The notes below the pieces were generated by a model that saw only the letters and a list, made by a program, of their open reading frames with translations, was not told the origin of the DNA and ran no database searches. Made by a program: the position numbers and the translations under genes. Below, in pieces: positions 1-8,420 of a stretch of DNA of 64,000 nucleotides. The stretch is from NCBI RefSeq assembly GCF_004354085.1, contig NZ_SMSE01000002.1:62001-126000 (forward strand), in the 5' to 3' direction. This DNA comes from Seongchinamella unica (GTDB lineage: Bacteria > Pseudomonadota > Gammaproteobacteria > Pseudomonadales > Halieaceae). Position 1 is the first letter of the stretch. Each line of letters starts with the position of its first letter.

Positions 1-201
1 TATGTCAGCGTAGACAATCAGAGTGCCCTCGAGCAGATCCTTTCCCGCGTTGAACAACTGGGCGGTCGGGTACTGGTACCGGCAACCGGGCGTTTGCAGG
101 GTGGCGGGTCGGTGGCATTGATCGCCGGACCCTCAGGCGCCGGTATTGCATTACAGACATGGCCGCAGCAGACGGTGAGCGTCGCCGGGGAGGCCTGGTA
201 A
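1..201 (+). CDS. C-terminal part of a VOC/glyoxalase-fold protein (5' truncated by window)
   Basis: The frame is open from base 1 and ends at TAA 199-201, giving 66 residues. The readable part has the pattern typical of the last beta-alpha-beta-beta unit of vicinal-oxygen-chelate proteins: a helix with EQLGG, a strand RVLVPATG, and a closing strand SVALIAGPSGAGIALQ, which resembles the usual end of such modules (IxDPxGaxxgLw). The metal-binding residues cannot be judged because the N-terminal part lies outside the window. Its stop codon overlaps the start of the next gene (TAATGA), so the two are probably co-transcribed. The family call rests on pattern only. Confidence 0.55.
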   Translation, partial: YVSVDNQSALEQILSRVEQLGGRVLVPATGRLQGGGSVALIAGPSGAGIALQTWPQQTVSVAGEAW

Positions 202-386
202 TGAAACAAACGCTGCTACGCTATTGTCTGGCCGCCGCCCTGGCTTGCCTGACGGCGAGCCTGAGCGGCTGCTCAGATCCGAATATTTACGGGAGCATCG
301 GTATCTCCAGCGGCTACGGCGGTTATTACGGTGGCCACGGACCGCATGTGAGGACCAGCATCTCCATTGGCGGGCGCATACGCTAA
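201..386 (+). CDS. small glycine/tyrosine-rich lipoprotein
   Basis: A 61-residue protein that starts at the ATG overlapping the upstream stop codon. An in-frame start further upstream is possible but would place extra charged residues before the signal peptide. Residues 1-24 form a lipoprotein signal ending in LSGC, with Cys24 as the lipidation site. The mature part is short and rich in Gly, Tyr and Ser (SSGYGGYYGGHG), ending in ISIGGRIR. Such short Gly-rich lipoproteins are common in Gammaproteobacteria and usually uncharacterised. Asp at position +2 after the Cys (SD) is not immediate, so sorting to the outer membrane is likely. No function can be assigned. Confidence 0.6.
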   Translation: MKQTLLRYCLAAALACLTASLSGCSDPNIYGSIGISSGYGGYYGGHGPHVRTSISIGGRIR

Positions 387-450
387 ATCGCGACGCACAC
401 GCCTGCATGAGAGTTCGCCGCGCCACATGGCAGGTATCCTGGTCCCGCAA

Positions 451-867
451 TCAGGCGGCGACGTCCCGGCTGGCCTCGATCATCACATCAGCCAGGGTGG
501 TGTAGGCGATGGTCCACGCTTCTTCCACCTCTTCGGTGAAGGCGTCTCCGAGCCCCTGGCCCAGGGTCCACAACAGGGCAGCGCCCACCGTGTCGTAGTC
601 ATCTTCCTTTACGCCGTAGCCAACGTGGCGCTGGCCAAGTTGCTGAACGGCGGGGACGATGGTGTCCAGTCGATCCAGTGACGCCACTGCGGTATTGAGC
701 ATGGACATCAGCATCTTGCCCTGTGACTTCATATCGCCCTTGAACAGGGCCTTGTATTTCGGCTCGAGTTCGAACAGCCTGCCGTAGAAAAGCGCCGCCG
801 CCTGTTGCGATATCGGGGCGACCTGTGCCCAACTGCTCTTTACCAGGCTGATTTGCTGAGGTGTCAT
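451..867 (-). CDS. single-domain bacterial globin
   Basis: The 138-residue product is a complete 3-on-3 globin without the reductase domain of flavohaemoglobins. Phe42 (LF) fits position CD1, Gln49 fits the distal E7 position and His81 in GQRHVGYGV fits the proximal haem ligand F8. The sequence around His81 resembles neuroglobin-like and Vitreoscilla-type globins (RHxxYGVKxxxY). Gln at E7 is typical of bacterial globins and favours ligand stabilisation by hydrogen bonding. Likely roles are oxygen binding or NO detoxification, but a partner reductase is not adjacent. A strong ribosome binding site (AGGAGA) lies just before the ATG. The gene is monocistronic, facing away from the P-type ATPase. 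Confidence 0.88.
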   Translation of the reverse strand: MTPQQISLVKSSWAQVAPISQQAAALFYGRLFELEPKYKALFKGDMKSQGKMLMSMLNTAVASLDRLDTIVPAVQQLGQRHVGYGVKEDDYDTVGAALLWTLGQGLGDAFTEEVEEAWTIAYTTLADVMIEASRDVAA

Positions 868-1492
868 TTCATTCTCCTGTCTGCGAATTGAGCTCGGTGC
901 CGGTGGTGAATCTTGGCGTGTAATCTACCGCCACTTCACTACCGGCGACGCGATCACGTTGTTTTACCACTGCCTGATCCACGTATTGTTCCTGACAAAA
1001 CCCAAAAAAGGCACCCTCTCTACCCCGGGCCAGGCCGCGGGGGAGAGGGCGCCAGTGCCCTGGATGGTAACTTTACAGCTGTAACAGCCCGCGCTTTAGC
1101 AGCGCGGGTACTCAGCTAGCAGCATGATTCGTGCCATGTTCACAATCCCCCGGAAACAGTGACTTTGTCGCCCACGGGAAGCCCGCTGGGTGGCTCTTTT
1201 CGAAGCGCTTGCACTACCCGGGTGCCAAAAACATTCCATTTTGGCGCGGGGAGGGCACTCGATAACGGGATTGTGGTGCTGCGCGATAGGAGGGAGAGAC
1301 CGGTTTGTCAGCAGGCCTCGGCAATCTGTGGCAAGTCCGGGCTTGAAAGGCGGCAGGGTTTTGCTGCCTGCTTGCTGGAGAATTCTCTGGCCGAGAGAAG
1401 CCTGCTGTAATCGCCGCTCTCTTGATCTGGTGCATTTGTGTTGTAACAGCCATCGGATAATCTGCATCTGCGAATGAATCAGGGAAGCGAAG
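868..1492. other. 625-bp non-coding stretch between globin and P-type ATPase
   Basis: I find no convincing gene here; short open frames lack ribosome sites and recognisable products. Two hairpins are visible. One is an imperfect stem at 1014-1049 with arms CCCTCTC..CCCG and CGGGGGAGAGGG. The other is a perfect 8-bp stem at 1088-1108 (CCCGCGCT-ttagc-AGCGCGGG). Neither is followed by a T tract, so they are not clear terminators. The region must hold the divergent promoters for the globin and the ATPase; the 3' end has a purine-rich ribosome site (GGGAAGCGA) before the ATPase ATG. Confidence 0.5.
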
Positions 1493-4213
1493 ATGAGCAG
1501 GACATGGTACGGGCTGCAGACGGACGCGGTAATGGATGCGCTTGAGACTGGCCCGCAGGGCCTTCAGCAGGACATGGCAAGCGAGCGCCTGCAAGAATAC
1601 GGTGCCAATGAAATAGCATTCAGGAAGACCCCGGCCTGGGTGCGATTCCTGCGCCAGTTCAACGATCCCATGGTGATTATTCTGCTGGTCACGGCCCTGG
1701 TCACCGGCATTTTGACCGCCTTGGGCAGCCATATGCTGCCGGACACCATCGTGATTGCCAGCGTCGTCCTGCTCAACGCCATTCTGGGCTTTGTCCAGGA
1801 AGGCAAGGCAGAGGGCGCCCTGGAAGCACTGCGAAACATGATGGTCCAGGAGGCACTGGTGGTGAGAGCCGGCGACCAGCGGCGCATCCCGGCGCGGGAA
1901 CTGGTGCCCGGTGACCTGGTGGTGCTGGAGGGCGGAGACAAGATTCCCGCCGATGTACGCTTCATCGAAGTCGCCAACATCCACGTGGATGAATCGTCTC
2001 TCACCGGCGAGTCGGTGCCGGTGCAGAAGAAAGTGGAAGCTATTGCGGGTGAAGACCTGGTGCCGGGAGACCAGGCCAATATGGGATTCTCCGGCACCTA
2101 TCTCACCCAGGGAACCGCCCGTGCGATAGTGGTGGAAACCGGCAGGAACACGGTTTTCGGACGGATCGCCGACATGGTGAAAGCGGCCGACAGCGGGATG
2201 ACGCCCCTGCAGCGTAAAATGCAGGAGTTTGTTCACACCCTGATTATCGCCATCCTGGTGGTGGGTGCTTTCAACTTTGCCTATGGCATTTACCTGGGCT
2301 ATGACACCGCTTACAGCTTCCTCGGCGCAGTGTCGCTGGTGGTGGCGGCTATCCCGGAAATGTTGCCTGCGCTGGTGACTTCAATTCTGGCCCTGTCGGG
2401 GATGGTGATGGCCGGGCGCAAGGCACTGATCCGCAAGTTGCCTGCGGCGGAGACCCTGGGGGCGACCTCGGTTATCTGCTCCGACAAGACCGGCACCCTG
2501 ACCGAAAACCGTATGACCGTGAGTCGCGTCTACGCCGGGGCTGAAATCTATGGGGTTACCGGTACCGGCTACGACATTGAAGGCGAGTTTCTCATCGAGG
2601 GCCAGCCCGTGTCACCCGCGGAGCGCCCTGCGCTGATGCAACTGCTGGCCTGCGGCTTTTATTGCAACAATGCCCACCTCAGTGGCGAAGGCGGGACCGG
2701 TGACCCCACCGAACTCGCCCTGCGCATCTCCGGCGCCAAAGCGGAACTGGTGGTAGACGGTGAGCGGCGGCTGGAAGAGATTCCCTTTGACTCCTCTGCC
2801 AAGTACATGGCGGTACTGGTGGAGAGGGACGGCAGGCATCAGGTACTGGTAAAAGGCGCGCCGGAGGTGGTGATCGGGATGTGCTGTAGCCGCCTTGCCA
2901 CCGACGGCAGCAGCGTGGCACTGGAGCAGGAGCAGGCACTTGCCACGGCCAGGCTGTTCGCCGGGGACGCCCTGCGCACCCTGGGGTTTGCCTTCAGGGA
3001 ACTGCCCGCCAGCCAGCAGGACCTGCGTCACGAGGATCTTACCGATCTCTGCTTTCTGGGGCTGCAGGGTATGATCGACCCGCCCAAGCGTTCGGCGATC
3101 GAGGCGGTGGCCGCCTGCAAGGGCGCCGGCATCCGCACAGTCATGATTACCGGGGATCACCCGGCCACGGCCCAGGCGGTGGCCGCACAACTGGGAATCG
3201 ATGCCGGTCGGGTGCTTACCGGTGCCGAGCTCAATCCCCTGACCGAGAGCGAGCTGGAAGATGCGGCAGCAACGGTGTCGGTATTTGCCCGGGTCGCACC
3301 GGAACACAAGAAAGCCATTGCCGAGGCCCTGCAGGCGCGAGGACTGGTAGTGGCCATGACCGGCGACGGGGTCAATGACGCCCCGGCGTTGAAGGCGGCC
3401 GATATCGGCGTGGCCATGGGCATCAGCGGTACCGAGGTGGCCAAGGAGTCCGCGGACATGGTGCTGGCGGACGACAACTTCGCTACCATTGTGGCGGCGG
3501 TGGAGGAGGGCCGTCACGCCTGGAACAACCTGCAGAAGGCCATTCTTTATACCCTGCCCACCAACGCGGCCCAGGCCCTGCTGATCATGGGAGCGATTCT
3601 CGTGGCGGCTTTCATCCCCCTGTTCGCCGAACGTTTCGTGCTGGAGCCGGTGCAGATCCTGTGGATCAACCTGCTGGATTCCGTGCTGCTGACCATGCCG
3701 CTGATGATGGAGTCCAAGGAAAAGGGACTGCTGGACGCGCCGCCGCGTGAGCCCGGGGCGCATATCATCAATGCCCTGTTTATGCAGCGTCTGGTGCTGA
3801 TGGGGCTGGCCATTTCGGTACCCGGTTTCCTGATTTACTATCACTTTGGTGCCGCTGCGATCGCGGCGGACGGGACAGTGGATACTCTGCTGCTGACCCA
3901 GGCCCAGACCGCAGCTTTCTGGGCAATTCTGCTCGCCCACTTCGGCTATGTGATTTCGGCGCGGTCGGTGTACGCCTCCGCCTTCAGCTTCAGCCCGTTT
4001 TCAAATCGCTGGCTGTTGGCGGGTATTGCCCTGAGCATAGGTATTCGCCTGATTCCCACCCTGGTGCCTTCGGCGGCGGCGCTGTTCCGGACCGCGCCCT
4101 TCCCGGCCGAGTGGTGGCCGCTGATACTGCTGTGCTTCCTGCCCAGTTTTACCGCCATCGAACTGGACAAGTTGTGCCGCAGGCGGTTTGGCAGGGGGGG
4201 GCACTCACGTTGA
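1493..4213 (+). CDS. P2-type cation-transporting ATPase
   Basis: This 906-residue integral membrane pump has the full P-type ATPase layout: N-terminal cation ATPase domain, TGES actuator loop at 171-174, TM4 motif PEMLP at 288-292, phosphorylation site D331 in DKTGTLT, nucleotide-binding KGAPE, hinge TGDGVNDAP at 623-631, and a C-terminal membrane bundle of about six helices. Overall order and length match P2A (SERCA/PMR1-like) and Na/H-type P2 pumps. TM6 reads WINLLDS at 724-730, in place of the calcium-pump NLVTD pattern, so the transported ion is uncertain (Ca, Na or Mn are options). It is followed 72 bp later by the polyamine deacetylase gene in the same direction; no shared function is evident. 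Confidence 0.9.
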   Translation: MSRTWYGLQTDAVMDALETGPQGLQQDMASERLQEYGANEIAFRKTPAWVRFLRQFNDPMVIILLVTALVTGILTALGSHMLPDTIVIASVVLLNAILGFVQEGKAEGALEALRNMMVQEALVVRAGDQRRIPARELVPGDLVVLEGGDKIPADVRFIEVANIHVDESSLTGESVPVQKKVEAIAGEDLVPGDQANMGFSGTYLTQGTARAIVVETGRNTVFGRIADMVKAADSGMTPLQRKMQEFVHTLIIAILVVGAFNFAYGIYLGYDTAYSFLGAVSLVVAAIPEMLPALVTSILALSGMVMAGRKALIRKLPAAETLGATSVICSDKTGTLTENRMTVSRVYAGAEIYGVTGTGYDIEGEFLIEGQPVSPAERPALMQLLACGFYCNNAHLSGEGGTGDPTELALRISGAKAELVVDGERRLEEIPFDSSAKYMAVLVERDGRHQVLVKGAPEVVIGMCCSRLATDGSSVALEQEQALATARLFAGDALRTLGFAFRELPASQQDLRHEDLTDLCFLGLQGMIDPPKRSAIEAVAACKGAGIRTVMITGDHPATAQAVAAQLGIDAGRVLTGAELNPLTESELEDAAATVSVFARVAPEHKKAIAEALQARGLVVAMTGDGVNDAPALKAADIGVAMGISGTEVAKESADMVLADDNFATIVAAVEEGRHAWNNLQKAILYTLPTNAAQALLIMGAILVAAFIPLFAERFVLEPVQILWINLLDSVLLTMPLMMESKEKGLLDAPPREPGAHIINALFMQRLVLMGLAISVPGFLIYYHFGAAAIAADGTVDTLLLTQAQTAAFWAILLAHFGYVISARSVYASAFSFSPFSNRWLLAGIALSIGIRLIPTLVPSAAALFRTAPFPAEWWPLILLCFLPSFTAIELDKLCRRRFGRGGHSR

Positions 4214-4285
4214 TATCGGGGCGTTCCCCTGCGAACATCGACCTGGCCTGTTGGGGCACCAGTACGCCAACCAGTGAGATGAAAA

Positions 4286-5314
4286 ATGCTAACGGTTTAC
4301 AGTGAAAAACACGCACTGCACAATCCCCGGGGCGAGCTCTGCGGCGGCGAACTGGTCGTCCCCTTTGAGTGCCCGGCCAGGGTCGAACACATTTTGCAAC
4401 GGGTCAAAAAGGTTGCTTTGGGCGACATCATCGCACCGGGTAATTTCGGTATCGAGGCGGTGGCCCGTGTTCATGATCCGGCTTATGTCCGCTTCCTCGA
4501 ATCCTGCTGGCGCCAGTGGTCCGCTGCCGGGTACCGGGGGGACGCCATTGCCACGGTATGGCCGGCACGGGGTATGCAGCAGCGTATTCCAGAGCATATC
4601 GAGGGCAAGCTGGGCTACTATGCGCTGGCCTGTGAAACCGCCATTACCCGTGGCACCTGGGAGGCGGCCCGTGCCAGTGTGGATGTGGCGCTCACCGCCC
4701 AGGCGGCGCTGCGCGATGGAGAGCGGGCGGCCTTTGCTCTGTGTCGCCCGCCCGGTCATCACGCGGCCGCGGACCTGTTCGGAGGCTATTGCTTCATCAA
4801 TAACGCCGCCGTCGCCACTCAGGCCTTTATCGACCAGGGGGCTGAACGAGTCGCCCTGCTCGATGTCGATTTTCATCACGGTAACGGCAGCCAGGCGGTT
4901 TTCTACGATCGTTCGGACATCATGTTTCTTTCCCTGCACGGCGACCCCAAATACGCATTCCCGCACTTTCTGGGCTACGCCGACGAAACCGGCTGTGGGG
5001 CTGGCGAAGGCTACAATCACAACTACCCGATGGGGCCCGGCACCTGTTTCAGCACCTGGGGCGAGGCGCTGGCCGATGCCTGCCGTAACATTCGCAATTA
5101 CGCGCCGGATGCACTGGTCGTCTCCCTGGGTGTCGATACCTTCGAGCACGACCCGATCTCCTTCTTCAGGCTGACCAGCGAGGATTTCAGGCGCTACGGT
5201 GCGACCATTGCAAGGCTGGATCTGCCCACCCTTTTTGTCATGGAAGGTGGTTATGCCGTCGATGAAATCGGCATCAATGCGGTGAACGTCCTCGAGGGAT
5301 ACGAGGGGCGATGA
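4286..5314 (+). CDS. aphA: acetylpolyamine amidohydrolase (histone-deacetylase fold)
   Basis: The 342-residue enzyme belongs to the arginase/deacetylase fold and aligns almost without gaps to my recollection of the Mycoplana ramosa acetylpolyamine amidohydrolase. Even the residue numbers coincide: tandem His158-His159 in RPPGHH, zinc ligands Asp195 and His197 in DVDFHH, Asp284 in SLGVDTFEHDP, and catalytic Tyr323 in MEGGY. The N-terminal start (MLTVYSEKHALHNPRGEL) is the expected start of that subfamily. Such enzymes remove acetyl groups from acetylputrescine, acetylcadaverine or acetylspermidine, letting the cell use or recycle polyamines. It lies in the cytoplasm. No polyamine uptake or oxidase genes are adjacent in this window. 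Confidence 0.92.
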   Translation: MLTVYSEKHALHNPRGELCGGELVVPFECPARVEHILQRVKKVALGDIIAPGNFGIEAVARVHDPAYVRFLESCWRQWSAAGYRGDAIATVWPARGMQQRIPEHIEGKLGYYALACETAITRGTWEAARASVDVALTAQAALRDGERAAFALCRPPGHHAAADLFGGYCFINNAAVATQAFIDQGAERVALLDVDFHHGNGSQAVFYDRSDIMFLSLHGDPKYAFPHFLGYADETGCGAGEGYNHNYPMGPGTCFSTWGEALADACRNIRNYAPDALVVSLGVDTFEHDPISFFRLTSEDFRRYGATIARLDLPTLFVMEGGYAVDEIGINAVNVLEGYEGR

Positions 5315-5325
5315 CGCCAGCTGTT

Positions 5326-6540
5326 TCAGGGGATCGAGTGTTGCCCGGCGCGCCGCGATAACCAGCCGATTGCCAGCAGCGCCAGCATCGCAAACCCCGT
5401 CAGTACCAGCGCCAGGGGAAACAGGTCCCCCAGTCCTCCCATGACGACCGCGCCCGCCGCGGGCGCACCCATGGCGATCATGGTCCACAGGCTGAGTACC
5501 CGGCCGCGAAAATGTTCGTCAACCAGCAACTGCGCCAGGGCCTGGTTGCTGGTGCCGGCAATGGTGGTAATCAGGCTGATGCCGCCAATGACGATCGAGA
5601 CGGCGCGCACATCGGCAAACCAGCCCAGCACCGCGACCAGCAATGCACCCAGGGCGAGGCTCAGGATCATCAGCCTGAACAATCGGGGCTCACTTCCCCC
5701 CTGGCGGCTCACCACCAGACCACCCACGATGGAGCCGATCCCGGCACAGGCGGTCAGCTTGGCCAGGGTTGCCGAGTTGCCGTCGAGCAGCAGTCCCGAC
5801 ACCGCAGGCAGTAACTCGATCACGGTTCTGCCCAGCAGGGCGTTGACCAGGGTGAAGGCCAAAACCAGGCGCATGGCGCTGTGGGCGCGGGTGTAGCGCA
5901 GTCCATCCGCCAGTTCCCGGAAGAATCCGGTCCTGGCGCGGGTGGAGCGCTCTCCGATCCGGTCCGGTATGAATACCAGGAAGGGCAGGGCCCCCAGCAT
6001 TAATGCCGCGCCGCTGACATAGGCCACTGCCGGCGAGGCGGTATGCAGCAGCCAGGCCCCCAGCGCCGGACCCAGGATTCTCGAGGTATTGAAGACAATG
6101 GCTGAATAGCCAATAGCGCTGGGCAGTGATTCCCGGGGCACCAGCAGCGGCACCAATGCCAGGCGGATGGGCGTATGGGCCGAAGTGGCAACGCCCAGTG
6201 CCAGTGCAATGGTGAGCAACACAGGCAGGGTGAACACCCCGCTATACACGGCCGCACCGGCAACGCACGCCAGTCCCGCGTGGGCGCTTACCGTGAGCAA
6301 CTGGCCGTTACGCGGGTTGATCCGGTCTGAAACAATGCCGAATAGTGGGGACAGCACCAGTGCCGGCGCCAGCATCAAGCCGGCGGTGGCGCCCACCCAG
6401 GTGGCGGAGTGGGTCAGGTCCCAGGCGCTCCAGCCGAGCAGAAAGCGCAGTATCCAGCTGCCCAGGGTCGAGAAAATGGCAGAGGGAAAATAATGGCGGT
6501 AGGCGCGTGAACGAAAGGCAGAGAGGTGGGCAGAGGGCAT
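5326..6540 (-). CDS. MFS transporter, EntS-like
   Basis: A 404-residue inner-membrane protein with about twelve hydrophobic segments. The layout is that of the major facilitator superfamily group near EntS (MFS_3): short N-terminus FRSRAYRHYFPSA, TM1 with STLGSWILRF, and the loop GIVSDRINPR matching the MFS motif A (GxxxDRxxxR) between TM2 and TM3. Family members export siderophores, macrolides or other small molecules; the substrate here cannot be read from sequence. The gene converges on the polyamine deacetylase with an 11-bp gap, so a shared terminator region must be very short or lie within coding sequence. The start ATG at 6540 gives the usual family length. Confidence 0.85.
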   Translation of the reverse strand: MPSAHLSAFRSRAYRHYFPSAIFSTLGSWILRFLLGWSAWDLTHSATWVGATAGLMLAPALVLSPLFGIVSDRINPRNGQLLTVSAHAGLACVAGAAVYSGVFTLPVLLTIALALGVATSAHTPIRLALVPLLVPRESLPSAIGYSAIVFNTSRILGPALGAWLLHTASPAVAYVSGAALMLGALPFLVFIPDRIGERSTRARTGFFRELADGLRYTRAHSAMRLVLAFTLVNALLGRTVIELLPAVSGLLLDGNSATLAKLTACAGIGSIVGGLVVSRQGGSEPRLFRLMILSLALGALLVAVLGWFADVRAVSIVIGGISLITTIAGTSNQALAQLLVDEHFRGRVLSLWTMIAMGAPAAGAVVMGGLGDLFPLALVLTGFAMLALLAIGWLSRRAGQHSIP

Positions 6541-6613
6541 GGGTACACCCTAGCGGAAAGCACGGGTCAAGCGCTACATGGTTTGCAGTCCCGGCGGGTA
6601 TCCGTTGCGTCGA

Positions 6614-7153
6614 TCAGGCGATTTCCGCGATGTTGCCGGGCACCGACTCGGCCCCCAGTTCCTTGAGCGCCCGTCGTAATTCGTACTGCTCGCTGACATC
6701 GTGAAGCTTGATCACCAGCACTACTTCGTCATTATGCCGCAGCCGGGTGCGGGCGCCAGCCCCGGCCGGCCGCCAGGACAGCATGCCCATGACTGTGATC
6801 ACCAGGGCCGCACCGATGGGAATGGCCAGTAGCGCCCCCGCCAGCTCCCGGGAGATGACGCCGTTACTGTAAAGCAGGTGCATGAGAACAATCCCGGCGG
6901 CGATCAGGACGAAGGCGACCAGGGTGCGCATCAGTTGGCGTTTTTGCAGCGTGCGGCCACTGGCGTTGAACGCGAAGCGATTGCGGTGGGTGGCAGCGCT
7001 GTCCTGCTCAAGCGTGGCGAAGCTGATCTGGGAGGGTTGCAGCCCATGACGCAGACAGAGGGCGGTAGCGGCGCGGCGGGCGCTGCCACCATCCGCAAAG
7101 ATGGCCTCCACCCGGGAGGGAAAGTCCTCATCCAGTAGCGTGCTGTGTTGCAT
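6614..7153 (-). CDS. small integral membrane protein, uncharacterised
   Basis: 179 residues. The N-terminal half is soluble and includes an ALCLRHGL-PSQISF segment that looks like a short helical domain. Two adjacent hydrophobic helices (about 75-92 and 103-122) follow, and then a C-terminal cytoplasmic or periplasmic tail with VVLVIKLHDVSEQYELRRALKELG, which resembles a small beta-alpha ligand or ferredoxin-like half-domain. The same general layout (soluble, two TM, GxE-type tail) is known among uncharacterised Gammaproteobacterial proteins related to stress-response general stress protein families, but I cannot name it with confidence. It lies 73 bp upstream of the MFS gene in the same direction and may share its transcript. 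Confidence 0.65.
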   Translation of the reverse strand: MQHSTLLDEDFPSRVEAIFADGGSARRAATALCLRHGLQPSQISFATLEQDSAATHRNRFAFNASGRTLQKRQLMRTLVAFVLIAAGIVLMHLLYSNGVISRELAGALLAIPIGAALVITVMGMLSWRPAGAGARTRLRHNDEVVLVIKLHDVSEQYELRRALKELGAESVPGNIAEIA

Positions 7154-7166
7154 GGGTTACCCCTGC

Positions 7167-7192
7167 CTCATGAAAAGCCTGCCTGTCATGAG
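7167..7192. promoter_or_regulatory. inverted repeat in the divergent 7153/7383 intergenic region
   Basis: Perfect 7-bp arms CTCATGA and TCATGAG with a 12-bp spacer lie only 14 bp upstream of the minus-strand membrane-protein start and about 190 bp before the first ABC permease gene. Spacing of about 19 bp between arm starts, roughly two helical turns, suits a dimeric regulator. The remaining intergenic bases (7193-7382) show no other clear element. This is a candidate operator only. Confidence 0.25.
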
Positions 7193-7382
7193 ACTACTCC
7201 GAAATCAGGACAGAGTGAAGCCACGGCCATTGTCGCAGGGTCGGTCGACCAGCGACACCGCTTTCGCCACACCGGGCTTTGTGGCACCATCAGGCGGGTA
7301 CGAGCATCAACCAATGCGAGATCAAGCCTCCATGCAGGGATGGGCCTCTCAGCCGCTGCGCCACCGTGGGGCTGACAGCTAA

Positions 7383-8405
7383 ATGCGCGACTATTTTCTT
7401 CGGCGATTATTGTTGGTGATACCCACTTTGCTGGGTATCACCGTGATTGTGTTTGCCGTTACCCGGCTGGTCCCCGGCGGGCCGCTGGAGCGGGCCATCA
7501 TGGAGGCCCAGCAGCTGGACGCGGCCTCGGGCATGTCCAGCCAGGCGGCAGGTCAGGGTATGGCCATTTCTGAGGCGCAACTGCAGAAGCTGAGGGAATA
7601 CTACGGCTTCGACAAGCCACTGCTGGCCAGTTACGTCGACTGGTTGGGCAAGGTGCTGCGGGGCGACCTGGGTACCTCCTACCGCTACAACGAACCGGTT
7701 TGGGATGTGATCAGTGACCGTTTCCCGGTCTCCCTGTACTACGGCCTGACGACACTGGTACTCACCTACCTGGTCTGTATTCCCCTCGGGGTGGTCAAGG
7801 CGATCAAGCACCGCACGGTGATCGATAATGCCACCTCGGTACTTATTTTCATCGGCTACGCGATTCCCGGTTATGTGCTGGGGTCCCTGCTGTTGCTGTA
7901 TTTTTCGGTCCGCCTGGAGTGGTTCCCGATGGGCGGTTTCGTCAGTTACAACTTTGAGGATCTGAGTTTCGGGGAGAAGGCCGCAGATCTCCTCAGTCAC
8001 TCGGTGTTGCCCCTGATCTGTTACATGGTCGGCTCATTCGCGGTAGTGACCATGTTGCTCAAGAACCACCTGATGGATAACCTGGCAGCGGACTACATCC
8101 GCACGGCCATCGCCAAGGGCGTATCCTTCCGCCAGGCGGTTACCCGCCATGCCATGCGCAATTCGCTGATTCCCATCGCCACCACCTTCGGCCAGAACAT
8201 CACCCTGCTGGTGTCCGGCTCATTCCTGATTGAGACCATATTTGATATCGATGGTTTCGGCCTGTTGGCCCTGACCGCCATCGTCGACCGGGATTACCCG
8301 GTGGTGATGGGCGTGGTGTTCCTCAGTTCCCTGTTGTTGCTGATTGGCAATATCCTCTCGGACCTGCTGGTAGCGCTGGTCGATCCGCGCATCCGCTTCC
8401 ATTAG
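7383..8405 (+). CDS. yejB: peptide ABC transporter permease, YejB-like
   Basis: 340 residues with six predicted membrane helices and the DppB/OppB-type N-terminus MRDYFLRRLLLVIPTLLGIT. A long periplasmic loop between TM1 and TM2 (about residues 30-95) and the cytoplasmic EAA region (DYIRTAIAKGVSFRQAVTRHAMRN, in part) that contacts the ATPase are both present. Length and insertion pattern fit YejB of the microcin C/oligopeptide importer rather than DppB. It forms the transmembrane pore with the downstream permease; the gap is 15 bp. It is the first gene of a five-gene unit (permease, permease, binding protein, ATPase, ATPase) spanning 7383-13424. Confidence 0.88.
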   Translation: MRDYFLRRLLLVIPTLLGITVIVFAVTRLVPGGPLERAIMEAQQLDAASGMSSQAAGQGMAISEAQLQKLREYYGFDKPLLASYVDWLGKVLRGDLGTSYRYNEPVWDVISDRFPVSLYYGLTTLVLTYLVCIPLGVVKAIKHRTVIDNATSVLIFIGYAIPGYVLGSLLLLYFSVRLEWFPMGGFVSYNFEDLSFGEKAADLLSHSVLPLICYMVGSFAVVTMLLKNHLMDNLAADYIRTAIAKGVSFRQAVTRHAMRNSLIPIATTFGQNITLLVSGSFLIETIFDIDGFGLLALTAIVDRDYPVVMGVVFLSSLLLLIGNILSDLLVALVDPRIRFH

Positions 8406-8420
8406 GGCAACCATCGACTG

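Noticed and set aside
1088-1108. Rho-independent terminator in the globin/ATPase gap
   Set aside because: The stem is perfect but no T tract follows, and no gene on the plus strand ends there; its role is unclear.
2612-3940. Long open frame (442 codons) on the minus strand inside the P-type ATPase gene
   Set aside because: It lies opposite a gene with every catalytic motif of its family, has low-complexity His/Gly-rich composition and matches no known protein; it is a by-product of GC-rich codon use.
4289-5488. 399-codon minus-strand frame across the polyamine deacetylase and the MFS gene
   Set aside because: It covers two well-supported genes and has no domain; the plus-strand deacetylase has all zinc and catalytic residues.
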